Shown here: positions 17,372 through 25,424 of the stretch, piece by piece
Numbering within the stretch: position 1 is the stretch's first letter
Layout of the letters: each line of letters starts with the position of its first letter
Assembly: GCF_023242365.1 (NCBI RefSeq)
Contig: NZ_JALLIX010000054.1
Location: 1-41,490, forward strand
Origin: Pseudomonas sp. MWU13-2100
GTDB taxonomy: Bacteria; Pseudomonadota; Gammaproteobacteria; Pseudomonadales; Pseudomonadaceae
Reading direction: 5' to 3'
DNA length: 41,490 nt
Program-made: the position numbers and the translations under genes
The notes under the pieces: generated by a model
The model's input: only the letters and a program-made list of their open reading frames with translations
The model's database searches: none
Told to the model about the DNA's origin: nothing

Positions 17372-17680
17372 AACCACCACAGAAATCTTGAAGGCACAGC
17401 TGTAATCTTGAGCGTTCAGTTGAAATCCCGAGCACACAACTGAAATCCTGAGTACTCAGTTGAAATCCTGAGCACACAACTGAAATCCTGAGTACTCAGT
17501 TGAAATCCTGAGCACACAACTGAAATCCTGAGTACTCAGTTGAAATCTTGAGCACACAACTGAAATCCTGAGTACTCAGTTGAAATCTTGAGCACACAAC
17601 TGAAATCCTGAGTACTCAGTTGAAATCCTGAGCACACAACTGAAATCCTGAGTACTCAGTTGAAATCCTGAGCACACAAC
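17361..17680. repeat. 20-bp tandem repeat array, 16 units, alternating two versions
   Basis: Units start every 20 bp from 17361. From 17421 they alternate strictly between TGAAATCCTGAGCACACAAC (seven copies) and TGAAATCCTGAGTACTCAGT (six copies), giving a 40-bp higher-order period. The second version contains the perfect palindrome CTGAGTACTCAG. The first three units (17361, 17381, 17401) are diverged, and unit 1 supplies the last codons and TGA stop of the channel gene. Two copies have CTTG for CCTG. No spacer sequences exist between units and no ORF is conserved across it. Confidence 0.97.
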
Positions 17681-17684
17681 TGAA

Positions 17685-17760
17685 CCTGTGGGAGCGGAGC
17701 TTGCCCGCGAAGGGGACCGTAAGATCGCTAAAAGCTTCGCGGGCAAGCTCCGCTCCCACA
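17685..17760. repeat. Inverted REP pair (GTGGGAGCGGAGCTTGCCCG type)
   Basis: It begins 4 bp after the tandem array. Perfect arms of about 28 bp surround a short centre (GGGGACCGTAAGATCGCTAA). It is followed by two further copies of GCTCCACTCCCAC, apparently repeated REP-end debris. Confidence 0.92.
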
Positions 17761-17796
17761 CAAGCTCCACTCCCACCCTGGCTCCACTCCCACACA

Positions 17797-17816
17797 AGCC
17801 CGCCCGCCTGCGGGCT
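17797..17816 (-). terminator. Possible terminator overlapping the GntR stop codon
   Basis: A 7-bp stem (AGCCCGC and GCGGGCT) with a 6-nt loop overlaps the stop codon of the regulator. No clear T run follows on the minus strand, so function is uncertain. Confidence 0.35.
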
Positions 17817-18531
17817 AGACCACATCCACCCCGACATGAATCGCATCATGGCGCCAGAACTCCAGATCGCAGTCAATCAGCCGCCCATGCTGGTCATAGT
17901 TGACCCGGGCAATCCGCAACCCCGGGCTACCCACTGACACTCGCAACGCCGCCGCAGCCTCCACCTGCAAGGAAGTCGGCACGATCTCGAACCTGACCCG
18001 CCCGTAATGCAGGTCGTAATGCCGCGCATACAGCTCGGTGATCGACTGGTTCAAATCGAACTCCAGAATCCCCGGGAAGTACTGCGGATTCAGGTAATGC
18101 TCGACATACAGCACCAGTCGCTCGTCGATCCGGCGTGCCCGGCAGATCTGGATCACGCTGGACAACGCCGGCAGTTGCAACCAGTCACACACCGCCGCTG
18201 ACGCCGGTTGCAAGCGCGCCGAAATCACCTGGGTCGACGGTACCCGCCCCTGGGCGCTGACCATTGCGTGAAAGTGGCTACGCTGCATCAGGTTATAGGC
18301 CAGGCGCGGCGGTGAAATAAACCAGCCGCGACGCTCCTCGCGATAGATCAACCCCTGGGCCTCCAGTTGCAACAAGGCCTCCCGCACGGTGATCCGGGTG
18401 GTACCGAACAACTCACTGAGTTTGCGCTCGGCGGGCAATTTGCTCCCCGGTGGCAACAAGCCGTGTCCGATCTGCTCATACAGGGCCTGACCGATGGCTT
18501 TCACCGCCTTTGGTGCCTCATCACGCATCAA
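17815..18531 (-). CDS. GntR-family (HutC/UTRA) transcriptional regulator of the adjacent ABC operon
   Basis: 238 residues. An N-terminal winged helix (about 10-75; LPAERKLSELFGTTRITVREAL) carries the usual GntR recognition pattern. The UTRA ligand-binding domain runs from about 90 to 238. It diverges from the binding-protein gene at 18902 across 370 bp. HutC-group regulators usually repress the neighbouring transport/catabolic operon until a small ligand binds. A CTGGACTAGACCAG palindrome lies just upstream of its own start, consistent with autoregulation. The effector is unknown; a phosphorylated or phosphonate compound is my inference from the operon. Confidence 0.9.
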   Translation of the reverse strand: MMRDEAPKAVKAIGQALYEQIGHGLLPPGSKLPAERKLSELFGTTRITVREALLQLEAQGLIYREERRGWFISPPRLAYNLMQRSHFHAMVSAQGRVPSTQVISARLQPASAAVCDWLQLPALSSVIQICRARRIDERLVLYVEHYLNPQYFPGILEFDLNQSITELYARHYDLHYGRVRFEIVPTSLQVEAAAALRVSVGSPGLRIARVNYDQHGRLIDCDLEFWRHDAIHVGVDVV

Positions 18532-18541
18532 CGTTACCTAT

Positions 18542-18555
18542 CTGGACTAGACCAG
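18542..18555. promoter_or_regulatory. Candidate GntR operator 1 (upstream of the regulator gene)
   Basis: CTGGACTAGACCAG is palindromic at 6 of 7 base pairs and resembles the TGGTCTAGACCA core recognised by HutC-type regulators such as DasR. It begins 11 bp before the regulator's start codon. Confidence 0.6.
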
Positions 18556-18820
18556 CACTGTTTCAGGGCAGAAGCGCAGTAGATCACGGCTTCCGTGGGT
18601 TGCCTCAAGCCTAGGCAATACAGATGACTGATATGTGACAAAGCGACGAAACGGTGCATATGGACGCTCGTTCCACTAGGATCAATCCCTTTAATATCAG
18701 ACAGTTAACAATGGTCTACGCTTAACTCGACAGCCATGAAGACTGCCGCAAAAAAACCTTGCAGGACTGATGCCGACATCAAAGTGTCATCCAGCAAGCT
18801 TAAATTGGCTCAGGTATTGC

Positions 18821-18832
18821 TGACCTAGACCA
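18821..18832. promoter_or_regulatory. Candidate GntR operator 2 (upstream of the ABC operon)
   Basis: TGACCTAGACCA shares CTAGACCA with operator 1 and is partly palindromic. It lies about 70 bp before the binding-protein start, near where the operon promoter should be. The rest of the divergent region (18556-18820) shows no gene or RNA that I can support. Confidence 0.5.
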
Positions 18833-18901
18833 ATAACGATCCAAACCACCGCACTACCTCGATAAAAATCGCCGCGTTGAAAACGCCCAAAGGAGCTTCG
18901 G

Positions 18902-19969
18902 ATGAAACAGCTTTTCCTGGCATCACTGTTAGGCTCGACCATTGCCCTGTGCACCTCGGCCATGGCTGCTGGCACCGATTTGAAAGCACTGGAAACCGCC
19001 GCCAAGCAAGAAGGCGCCGTGAACAGCGTCGGCATGCCCGATGACTGGGCGAACTGGGCCGGCACCTGGAAAGACCTGAGCGACAAGTACGGCCTCAAGC
19101 ACATCGACACCGACATGAGCTCGGCCCAGGAAGTGGCCAAGTTCGCGGCTGAGAAAGACAACGCCAGCGCCGACATCGGCGACGTCGGTGCCGCTTTCGG
19201 CCCGATCGCGGTCAAGCAGGGCGTGACCCAACCGTACAAGCCCAGCACCTGGGAACAGGTTCCGGCCTGGGCAAAGGACAAGGACGGCAACTGGGCGCTG
19301 GCCTACACCGGTACCATCGCTTTCATCGTCAACAAGAAGCTGCTGCACGGTTCCGACGCCCCGAAAAGCTGGGCTGACCTCAAGACCGGTAAATACAAGG
19401 TCTCCATCGGTGACGTGAGCACCGCTGCCCAGGCCGCCAACGGTGTATTGGCCGCTGCCCTGGCCAACGGTGGCGACGAGAAGAACATCCAGCCAGCACT
19501 GCTGATGTTTGCCGAGATCGCCAAGCAGGGTCGCCTGTCGCTCGCCAACCCGACCATCGCCACCATGGAAAAGGGTGAAGTCGAAGTGGGTGTGGTCTGG
19601 GACTTCAACGGCCTGAGCTACAAGGCCAAGATGACCAACCCGGATGACTATGTGGTGCTGATCCCATCGGACGGTTCGGTGATCTCCGGCTACACCACCA
19701 TCATCAACAAATACGCCAAGCACCCGAACGCGGCCAAGCTGGCGCGTGAGTACATCTTCAGCGACGCCGGCCAGATCAACCTGGCGCGCGGCAACGCCCG
19801 TCCGATCCGTGCCGAGCACCTGACCCTGCCGGAAGACGTGAAAGCCAAGCTGCTGCCTAACGAGCAGTACAAGAAAGTCACGCCGATCAAGGATGCCGAT
19901 GCCTGGGAGAAGACTTCCAAGGCGCTGCCACAGAAGTGGCAGGAAGAAGTCATCATCAACATGCAATAA
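18902..19969 (+). CDS. ABC transporter periplasmic binding protein (FbpA/PhnS-like, type 2 fold)
   Basis: 355 residues. Signal peptide MKQLFLASLLGSTIALCTSA with cleavage near AMA/AG, then an extracellular solute-binding domain opening TDLKALETAAKQEGAVNSVG. This family binds ferric iron, polyamines, thiamine or 2-aminoethylphosphonate. The usual automatic label iron or spermidine transporter is not supported by the neighbours, which are a hydrolase and a phosphatase. GGAG lies 7 nt before the ATG. First gene of the operon; a REP pair separates it from the rest, which would favour high relative expression of the binding protein. Confidence 0.88.
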   Translation: MKQLFLASLLGSTIALCTSAMAAGTDLKALETAAKQEGAVNSVGMPDDWANWAGTWKDLSDKYGLKHIDTDMSSAQEVAKFAAEKDNASADIGDVGAAFGPIAVKQGVTQPYKPSTWEQVPAWAKDKDGNWALAYTGTIAFIVNKKLLHGSDAPKSWADLKTGKYKVSIGDVSTAAQAANGVLAAALANGGDEKNIQPALLMFAEIAKQGRLSLANPTIATMEKGEVEVGVVWDFNGLSYKAKMTNPDDYVVLIPSDGSVISGYTTIINKYAKHPNAAKLAREYIFSDAGQINLARGNARPIRAEHLTLPEDVKAKLLPNEQYKKVTPIKDADAWEKTSKALPQKWQEEVIINMQ

Positions 19970-19979
19970 CGCCATCTCC

Positions 19980-20056
19980 CCTGTGGGAGCCGGATTCATC
20001 CGCGAAGGGGTCCTCAAGGCCGCCAAAAGCTTCGCGGATAAATCCGGCTCCCACAG
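19980..20056. repeat. Inverted REP pair inside the ABC operon
   Basis: Arms CTGTGGGAGCCGGATTCATC and its complement GATAAATCCGGCTCCCACAG enclose about 35 bp. It lies in the 134-bp gap between the binding-protein and hydrolase genes, the only large gap in the operon. Confidence 0.9.
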
Positions 20057-20103
20057 CGGCTTGACTGATCGTTAGGCTTTTATCCCAGATGGAGACCCGG
20101 CTT

Positions 20104-20910
20104 ATGCAGCACAACGTTATCCTGGTCGTGCTCGATGGCCTGAACTACGAGGTCGCCCGCCATGCCATGGGCCATCTCCAGGCTTACGCAGGCGCAGGAC
20201 GCGCGGCGCTGTACAAACTGGAATGCGAGCTGCCCTCGCTCTCAAGACCGCTCTACGAATGCATTCTTACCGGTGTGGCTCCGATCAGCAGCGGCATCGT
20301 GCACAACCACGTCGCGCGACTGTCCAACCAGCGCAGCGTGTTCCATTACGCCCGCGACGCCGGCCTGACCACCGCGGCGGCGGCCTATCACTGGGTCAGC
20401 GAGCTGTACAACCGCACGCCCTTCGTCGCCGCCCGTGACCGTCACACCCGGGACGACAACCTGGCGATCCAGCACGGCCATTTCTACTGGGTCGACCACT
20501 ACCCCGATTCCCACCTGTTCGCCGATGCCGAAAGCCTGCGCCTGCAGCACGCGCCGAACTTCCTGCTGGTGCACCCGATGAACATCGACGACGCCGGCCA
20601 CAAGCACGGCCTCGACACCGCGCAATATCGCAACAGCGCGCGTTCGGCCGACATCATCCTCGCCGACTACCTGCAAGGCTGGCTCGACGCCGGCTACCAG
20701 GTGCTGGTGACCGCCGACCACGGCATGAACAACGACCGCTCGCACAATGGCCTGCTGGCCGAAGAACGCGAAGTGCCACTGTTCGTCCTCGGCGCTGCCT
20801 TCAGTTTCAATCCCGACGCCACGCCCCGGCAGACACAGCTCTGCGGCACGATCTGCGAACTGCTCGGCGTTCCCCATGACAAACCTGTATGCCGGGAGTT
20901 GTTGAAGTGA
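20104..20910 (+). CDS. Cytoplasmic alkaline-phosphatase-superfamily hydrolase (phosphodiesterase/phosphonate hydrolase-like)
   Basis: 268 residues, no signal peptide. The metal and catalytic residues of the nucleotide pyrophosphatase/phosphonoacetate hydrolase group can be followed: D11 (VLDGLN), nucleophile S47 (PSLSRP..ILTG), D162/D163 with H166 (DDAGHKHG), D205-H206 (TADHGMN) and H214 (SHNG). A serine occupies the position where phosphodiesterases of the group usually have threonine. Start taken at 20104 because GGAG at 20091-20094 is correctly spaced from it; an in-frame ATG at 20089 overlaps that site. Its stop overlaps the next start (GTGA). Predicted to cleave a P-O or P-C bond in an imported substrate. 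Confidence 0.85.
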   Translation: MQHNVILVVLDGLNYEVARHAMGHLQAYAGAGRAALYKLECELPSLSRPLYECILTGVAPISSGIVHNHVARLSNQRSVFHYARDAGLTTAAAAYHWVSELYNRTPFVAARDRHTRDDNLAIQHGHFYWVDHYPDSHLFADAESLRLQHAPNFLLVHPMNIDDAGHKHGLDTAQYRNSARSADIILADYLQGWLDAGYQVLVTADHGMNNDRSHNGLLAEEREVPLFVLGAAFSFNPDATPRQTQLCGTICELLGVPHDKPVCRELLK

Positions 20911-21752
20911 ATTCACTCACCCGTGGCAAATGGCTGGCGGTGCTCTGCCTGGTGCCCTTTGCCCTGTTCTTTATCGTGTTCGAGATCGCGCCGCTGGTGT
21001 GGGTGCTGATCAACAGCCTGCAATCGGAAGACGACGGCTGGGGCCTGGCCAACTTCAGCAAGATCTTCAGCTCCAAGTTCTACCTCCAGGCAATCCAGTA
21101 CAGCCTGGAAATCAGCTTCTGGTCCAGCATGTCCGGCATGCTCATCGCCGTGCTCGGGGCCTACTCCCTGCGCCGGGTCGACTCGCGCCTGCGGGACTTC
21201 GTCAACGCCTTCGCCAACATGACCAGCAACTTCGCCGGCGTGCCGCTGGCCTTCGCCTTCATCATCCTGCTGGGTTTCAACGGCACCATCACCATCATGT
21301 TGAAACAGGCCGGGATCATTCAGGATTTCAACCTGTACTCGAAAACCGGCCTGATCATCCTCTACACCTACTTCCAGATTCCCCTCGGTGTGTTGCTGCT
21401 CTACCCGGCCTTCGACGCCCTGCGCGAAGACTGGCGCGAGTCCGCCGCGTTGCTCGGTGCCGACGGCTGGCAGTTCTGGCGACATATCGGCCTGCCAGTG
21501 CTGACCCCGGCGTTGCTCGGGACCTTCGTGATCCTGTTGGCCAACGCCCTCGGCGCCTACGCCACGGTGTATGCCCTGACCACCGGCAACTTCAACGTGT
21601 TGCCGATCCGTATCGCCGCCATGGTCTCCGGCGACATCAGCCTCGACCCGAACATGGCCAGCGCGCTGGCGGTGGTGCTGGTGGGCCTGATGACCTTCGT
21701 GACCGTGATCCACCAGTGGTTGTTGAAGAGGAGCTACCATGTCTCGCGCTGA
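20907..21752 (+). CDS. ABC transporter permease 1
   Basis: 281 residues, GTG start overlapping the upstream TGA, with GGGAG 8 nt before it. About six membrane helices. The cytoplasmic EAA loop is recognisable at DWRESAALLGADGWQFWRHI, where it contacts the ATPase. Together with the following gene it forms a heterodimeric type I importer. It overlaps permease 2 by 14 nt. Confidence 0.9.
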   Translation: MNSLTRGKWLAVLCLVPFALFFIVFEIAPLVWVLINSLQSEDDGWGLANFSKIFSSKFYLQAIQYSLEISFWSSMSGMLIAVLGAYSLRRVDSRLRDFVNAFANMTSNFAGVPLAFAFIILLGFNGTITIMLKQAGIIQDFNLYSKTGLIILYTYFQIPLGVLLLYPAFDALREDWRESAALLGADGWQFWRHIGLPVLTPALLGTFVILLANALGAYATVYALTTGNFNVLPIRIAAMVSGDISLDPNMASALAVVLVGLMTFVTVIHQWLLKRSYHVSR

Positions 21753-22539
21753 ACCCGGCTCCGCCGCCCTGTACCACCGCGCGGTGGTCTACCTGCTGTT
21801 CCTGATTCTGCTGCTGCCGCTGGCCGGCACCCTGGTGTACTCGATGGCCAGCAGTTGGTCGGCGACCATCCTGCCCAGCGGTTTCACTTTCAAGTGGTAC
21901 CTGCAACTGTGGAGCGATCCGCGCTTCCTCAATGCCTTCGGCCAGTCGCTGATCGTCTGCGTCGGCTCGCTGGTGTTGTCGGTGGTGCTGATCCTGCCGC
22001 TGCTGTTCGTGGTCCACTACCACTTCCCCCGGCTCGACGCGCTGATGAACATCCTGATCCTGCTGCCCTTCGCGGTGCCGCCGGTGGTGTCCTCGGTGGG
22101 GCTGCTGCAGCTGTACGGTTCCGGACCATTCGCGATGGTCGGCACGCCGTGGATCCTGATCGGCTGCTACTTCACCGTGGCCTTGCCGTTCATGTACCGG
22201 GCGATCACCAACAACCTGCAAGCCATCAACCTGCGCGACCTGATGGACGCCGCCCACCTGCTCGGTGCCAGCACCTGGCAGGCGGCGTTCCTGGTGGTGC
22301 TGCCGAACCTGCGCAAGGGCCTGATGGTCGCGTTGCTGCTGTCGTTCTCCTTCCTGTTCGGCGAGTTCGTGTTCGCCAACATCCTGGTCGGTACCCGCTA
22401 TGAAACCCTGCAGGTGTACCTGAACAACATGCGCAACAGCAGCGGCCACTTCACCAGTGCCCTGGTGATCTCCTACTTTCTTTTCGTGCTGGTGCTCACT
22501 TGGGTTGCCAACCGCTTGAACAAGGACAAAAGCCAATGA
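21739..22539 (+). CDS. ABC transporter permease 2
   Basis: 266 residues with about six membrane helices and the EAA-like loop DLMDAAHLLGASTWQAAFLV. The start at 21739 is preceded by GAGGAG within the 3' end of permease 1. The stop overlaps the ATPase start (ATGA). Tight coupling indicates balanced synthesis of the membrane complex. Confidence 0.9.
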   Translation: MSRAEPGSAALYHRAVVYLLFLILLLPLAGTLVYSMASSWSATILPSGFTFKWYLQLWSDPRFLNAFGQSLIVCVGSLVLSVVLILPLLFVVHYHFPRLDALMNILILLPFAVPPVVSSVGLLQLYGSGPFAMVGTPWILIGCYFTVALPFMYRAITNNLQAINLRDLMDAAHLLGASTWQAAFLVVLPNLRKGLMVALLLSFSFLFGEFVFANILVGTRYETLQVYLNNMRNSSGHFTSALVISYFLFVLVLTWVANRLNKDKSQ

Positions 22540-23525
22540 GCTTCATCAGTGTCCAGAACCTGAAAAAAACCTACGCCGGCACCACGGTGTTCAGCGACAT
22601 CAACTGCGAGATCGCCAAGGGTGAATTCGTCACCCTGCTCGGCCCGTCCGGTTGCGGCAAATCCACCCTGCTGCGCTGCATCGCCGGCCTGACCCCGGTG
22701 GACAGCGGCAAGATCCTCCTCGACGGCCAGGACATCGTCCCGCTGAGCCCGCAGAAACGCGCGATCGGCATGGTGTTCCAGAGCTACGCGCTGTTCCCCA
22801 ACATGACCGTGGAGCAGAACGTCGCCTTTGGCCTGAAGATGCAGAAGGTCAATGCCGACGACAGCCACAAGCGCGTCATCGAGGCCCTCAAGCTGGTGGA
22901 ACTGCACGACTTTGCCGCGCGCTACCCGCATCAACTCTCCGGCGGCCAATGCCAGCGCGTGGCCCTGGCCCGCTCGCTGGTGACCCGCCCGCGCCTGTTG
23001 CTGCTCGATGAGCCGCTGTCGGCCCTGGATGCGCGGATTCGCAAACACCTGCGCGAACAGATCCGGGCAATCCAGCGCGAACTGGGCCTGACCACGATTT
23101 TCGTCACCCATGACCAGGAAGAAGCCCTGACCATGAGTGACCGGATCTTCCTGATGAACCAGGGCAAGATCGTCCAGAGCGGCGATGCCGAATCGCTCTA
23201 TACCGCGCCGGTCGACGTGTTTGCCGCCGGCTTTATCGGCAACTACAACCTGCTCGATGCCGATGCGGCCAGCCGTCTGTTGCAGCGCCCGATCAACAGC
23301 CGCATCGCCATTCGTCCGGAAGCCATCGAGCTGCGGGCCGAGGGTGAGCTGGACGCGCTGATCCGCGGTCACAGCCTGTTGGGCAACGTTATCCGGTATC
23401 GGATCGAGGCCCGCGGCGTGGAATTGGTGGTGGACGTGCTCAATCGCTCGGCCGCCGACCTGCACCCCGAAGGCCGGCGTTTGTCGCTGTCTATCGATCC
23501 CAGTGCGCTATGTGAGGTAGCCTGA
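22536..23525 (+). CDS. ABC transporter ATP-binding protein
   Basis: 329 residues. Walker A GPSGCGKST (36-44), Q-loop near VFQSYALFPN, signature LSGGQCQRVALARSL (Q-C in place of the common Q-Q), Walker B LLLLDEPLSALD, and H-loop VTHDQEEA. After about residue 235 there is a short TOBE-like regulatory domain. This domain plan is that of the iron/polyamine/phosphonate (FbpC/PotA/PhnT-like) ATPases. Confidence 0.92.
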   Translation: MSFISVQNLKKTYAGTTVFSDINCEIAKGEFVTLLGPSGCGKSTLLRCIAGLTPVDSGKILLDGQDIVPLSPQKRAIGMVFQSYALFPNMTVEQNVAFGLKMQKVNADDSHKRVIEALKLVELHDFAARYPHQLSGGQCQRVALARSLVTRPRLLLLDEPLSALDARIRKHLREQIRAIQRELGLTTIFVTHDQEEALTMSDRIFLMNQGKIVQSGDAESLYTAPVDVFAAGFIGNYNLLDADAASRLLQRPINSRIAIRPEAIELRAEGELDALIRGHSLLGNVIRYRIEARGVELVVDVLNRSAADLHPEGRRLSLSIDPSALCEVA

Positions 23526-23559
23526 TGTCCTTGGAGCGTTTGAAGAGAGAGCGGTACTG

Positions 23560-24213
23560 ATGGCCTTGGCAATTTTTGATCTGGACGACACCCTGATCCA
23601 CGGTGACTGCGCCACGCTCTGGAGCGAGCAGATGGTTCGCCTGGGTTGGGTCGACCCGGAGACGTTCATGCAGCGCAACAACGAGCTGATGGACGCCTAC
23701 AGCCGGGGCGAACTGGCCATGGAAGACTACATGCTGTTCAGCCTGGAGCCGATGGCCGGGCGCACCCCGGAAGAAATCGCGCACCTGGTAGAGCCCTGGG
23801 TCGAGGATGTGATCGAGCCGCTGATCTACAGCGATGCGTGCAAGGCCATTGCCGCCCACCGTGCGGCAGGTGACCGGATCCTGGTGATCTCGGCGTCCGG
23901 TATTCACCTGGTCAAGGCGATCGCCGATCGCGTTGGCATCGACGAAGTACTGGGCATCGACCTCGATGTACTGCACGGCGTCTACACCGGCCATACCGTC
24001 GGCACCCTGACCTACCGCGAAGGCAAGATCGTGCGCTTGCTGGAATGGCTGGATGCCGAAGGTGAGAATCTGGAAGGCGCGAGTTTCTATTCGGACTCAC
24101 GCAACGACCTGCCGTTGTTGCTCAAGGTTGACTACCCGAATGTGGTCAACCCGGACCCGGTGCTGCGCGAGCAGGCGGAAAAGGCCGGTTGGCCGGTGCA
24201 TCACTGGAAATAG
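23560..24213 (+). CDS. HAD-IB (SerB-like) phosphatase
   Basis: 217 residues. Motif I DLDDT places the nucleophile at D7 and general acid at D9; motif II is the Ser of VISASG; motif IV is YSDSRNDLPLL. The helical cap between motifs I and II is of the subfamily IB (phosphoserine phosphatase) type. Cytoplasmic. GAGAGAG precedes the ATG; it follows the ATPase by 34 bp and is probably the last gene of the operon. It would suit removal of phosphate from a monoester released by the upstream hydrolase or delivered by the transporter (inference). Confidence 0.87.
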   Translation: MALAIFDLDDTLIHGDCATLWSEQMVRLGWVDPETFMQRNNELMDAYSRGELAMEDYMLFSLEPMAGRTPEEIAHLVEPWVEDVIEPLIYSDACKAIAAHRAAGDRILVISASGIHLVKAIADRVGIDEVLGIDLDVLHGVYTGHTVGTLTYREGKIVRLLEWLDAEGENLEGASFYSDSRNDLPLLLKVDYPNVVNPDPVLREQAEKAGWPVHHWK

Positions 24214-24253
24214 GCGCTCCTTGTGAGTGCAGGCCTGGGTGGGAAGGAGCTTA

Positions 24254-24328
24254 TGTGGGAGCGGAGCTTGCCCGCGAAGGGGGCCGCGAGATCGCTAAAA
24301 GCTTCGCGGGCAAGCTCGGCTCCCACAG
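24254..24328. repeat. Inverted REP pair (GTGGGAGCGGAGCTTGCCCG type)
   Basis: Near-perfect arms with a short centre (GGGGGCCGCGAGATCGCTAA), very similar to the copy at 17685-17760. It lies between the convergent HAD and quinone oxidoreductase genes. Confidence 0.92.
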
Positions 24329-24382
24329 TATATCCATCAAGCCCAGTTCCCACGGCAATACGCATCGGGGAAAGGTAGCGGC

Positions 24383-25345
24383 TCAGCCCAGCGCCGCGTC
24401 GATCGCCAGCACCAGCTTCCCCGCCACCTGATTACTCGCCAGCGCTTCAAACGCCGCCTCGGCATCCTTGATCGGGAAGACCTTGGCCAACTGCGGGCTC
24501 AAGCGCTTCTCGGCAAACAATGGCCAGACATGCTCACCCAGGTCACGCAACAGATCGGCCTTGAACTGATCGTCGCGGCTGCGCAAGGTCGAGCCCAGCA
24601 ACTGGATCCGTTTGGCGAGGATCTTCGCCAGGTCCAACTGGGTTTCGCGCCCGCCCATCAGGCCGATCAGCACCCACCGCCCGTCAGCTGACAAAAGTTT
24701 CACGTTCAGCGCGGCGTAGTTCGCGCCCACCGGATCGAGGATCACATCGAAGGGCCCGAAGTCGCTCAAACCCTCGATATCGTCACCCCGCACCACCCCA
24801 CCCTGGGCCCCCAGCGCCTCGCAATAGGCCAGCCGCTCGGCCGAACCGACACTCACCCAGCAGGGGTTGCCGAAGGCCTTGCACAGCTGGATCGCCGCCG
24901 AACCGACACCACTGGCACCGGCGTGCAACAGCACTTTTTCACCCGGTTTAAGCCCGGCCAACTGGAACAGATTCAACCAGGCCGTGGCATAGACCTCAGG
25001 CAGCGCCGCCGCCTCCAGCAAGCTCAGGCCTTCCGGCACCGGCAGCACATGCCGCCCGTCGACCACCACTTCCTCGGCCATGCCGCCGCCGGCCAGCAGT
25101 GCGCAGACACGGTCGCCGACCTGCCAGGACGCCCCCGGCCCGACTTCGCTGATCACCCCGGAACACTCCAGTCCCAGGACCTGGCTGGCCCCGGGCGGCG
25201 GCGGATAGAGCCCGGCTTTTTGCAACAAATCGGCGCGGTTGAGCCCTGCGGCCGCCACCCGGATCCGAACCTGCCCCACGTCGCACGTCGGACTCGGCTC
25301 TTCAACCCACTCCACTTGACCTTCAACGCCTTGCAATGCTTTCAC
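24383..25345 (-). CDS. NAD(P)H quinone oxidoreductase (PIG3/QOR family, zinc-free MDR)
   Basis: 320 residues. GroES-like N-terminal half with AAGLNRADLLQKAGLYPPPPG and LGLECSG, then a Rossmann domain with LHAGASGVGSAAIQL. The structural and catalytic zinc ligands of alcohol dehydrogenases are absent, as expected for quinone oxidoreductases of the PIG3 type. It starts at GTG 25345 with GGAGG 4 nt upstream. It diverges from prc. Confidence 0.9.
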   Translation of the reverse strand: MKALQGVEGQVEWVEEPSPTCDVGQVRIRVAAAGLNRADLLQKAGLYPPPPGASQVLGLECSGVISEVGPGASWQVGDRVCALLAGGGMAEEVVVDGRHVLPVPEGLSLLEAAALPEVYATAWLNLFQLAGLKPGEKVLLHAGASGVGSAAIQLCKAFGNPCWVSVGSAERLAYCEALGAQGGVVRGDDIEGLSDFGPFDVILDPVGANYAALNVKLLSADGRWVLIGLMGGRETQLDLAKILAKRIQLLGSTLRSRDDQFKADLLRDLGEHVWPLFAEKRLSPQLAKVFPIKDAEAAFEALASNQVAGKLVLAIDAALG

Positions 25346-25371
25346 AGTGCCTCCATAGTGAGTCTGGACTG

Positions 25372-25399
25372 AGCCCGTAGCTGTAGCGCCGGGCTTTTT
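25372..25399 (+). terminator. Terminator-like hairpin in the prc upstream region
   Basis: A 6-bp stem (AGCCCG and CGGGCT) with a 12-nt loop, followed by TTTTT on the plus strand. It lies upstream of prc and could stop antisense or read-through transcription, or attenuate a longer prc transcript. The stem is short. Confidence 0.4.
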
Positions 25400-25424
25400 G
25401 CATTATGCGACCGGCCCGAGGCTT

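Noticed and set aside
17361..17680. CRISPR array
   Set aside because: Units are contiguous 20-bp repeats with no variable spacers and no cas genes nearby; it is a tandem satellite.
17576..17876. Repeat protein encoded on the minus strand of the array (SGFQL.. peptides)
   Set aside because: A 20-bp period is not a multiple of three, so the frame cycles; there is no ribosome binding site and the frame runs into a REP.
18902..23525. Ferric iron or spermidine transporter
   Set aside because: The domain family is shared, but the embedded phosphohydrolase and HAD genes and the HutC-type regulator do not fit iron or polyamine uptake.
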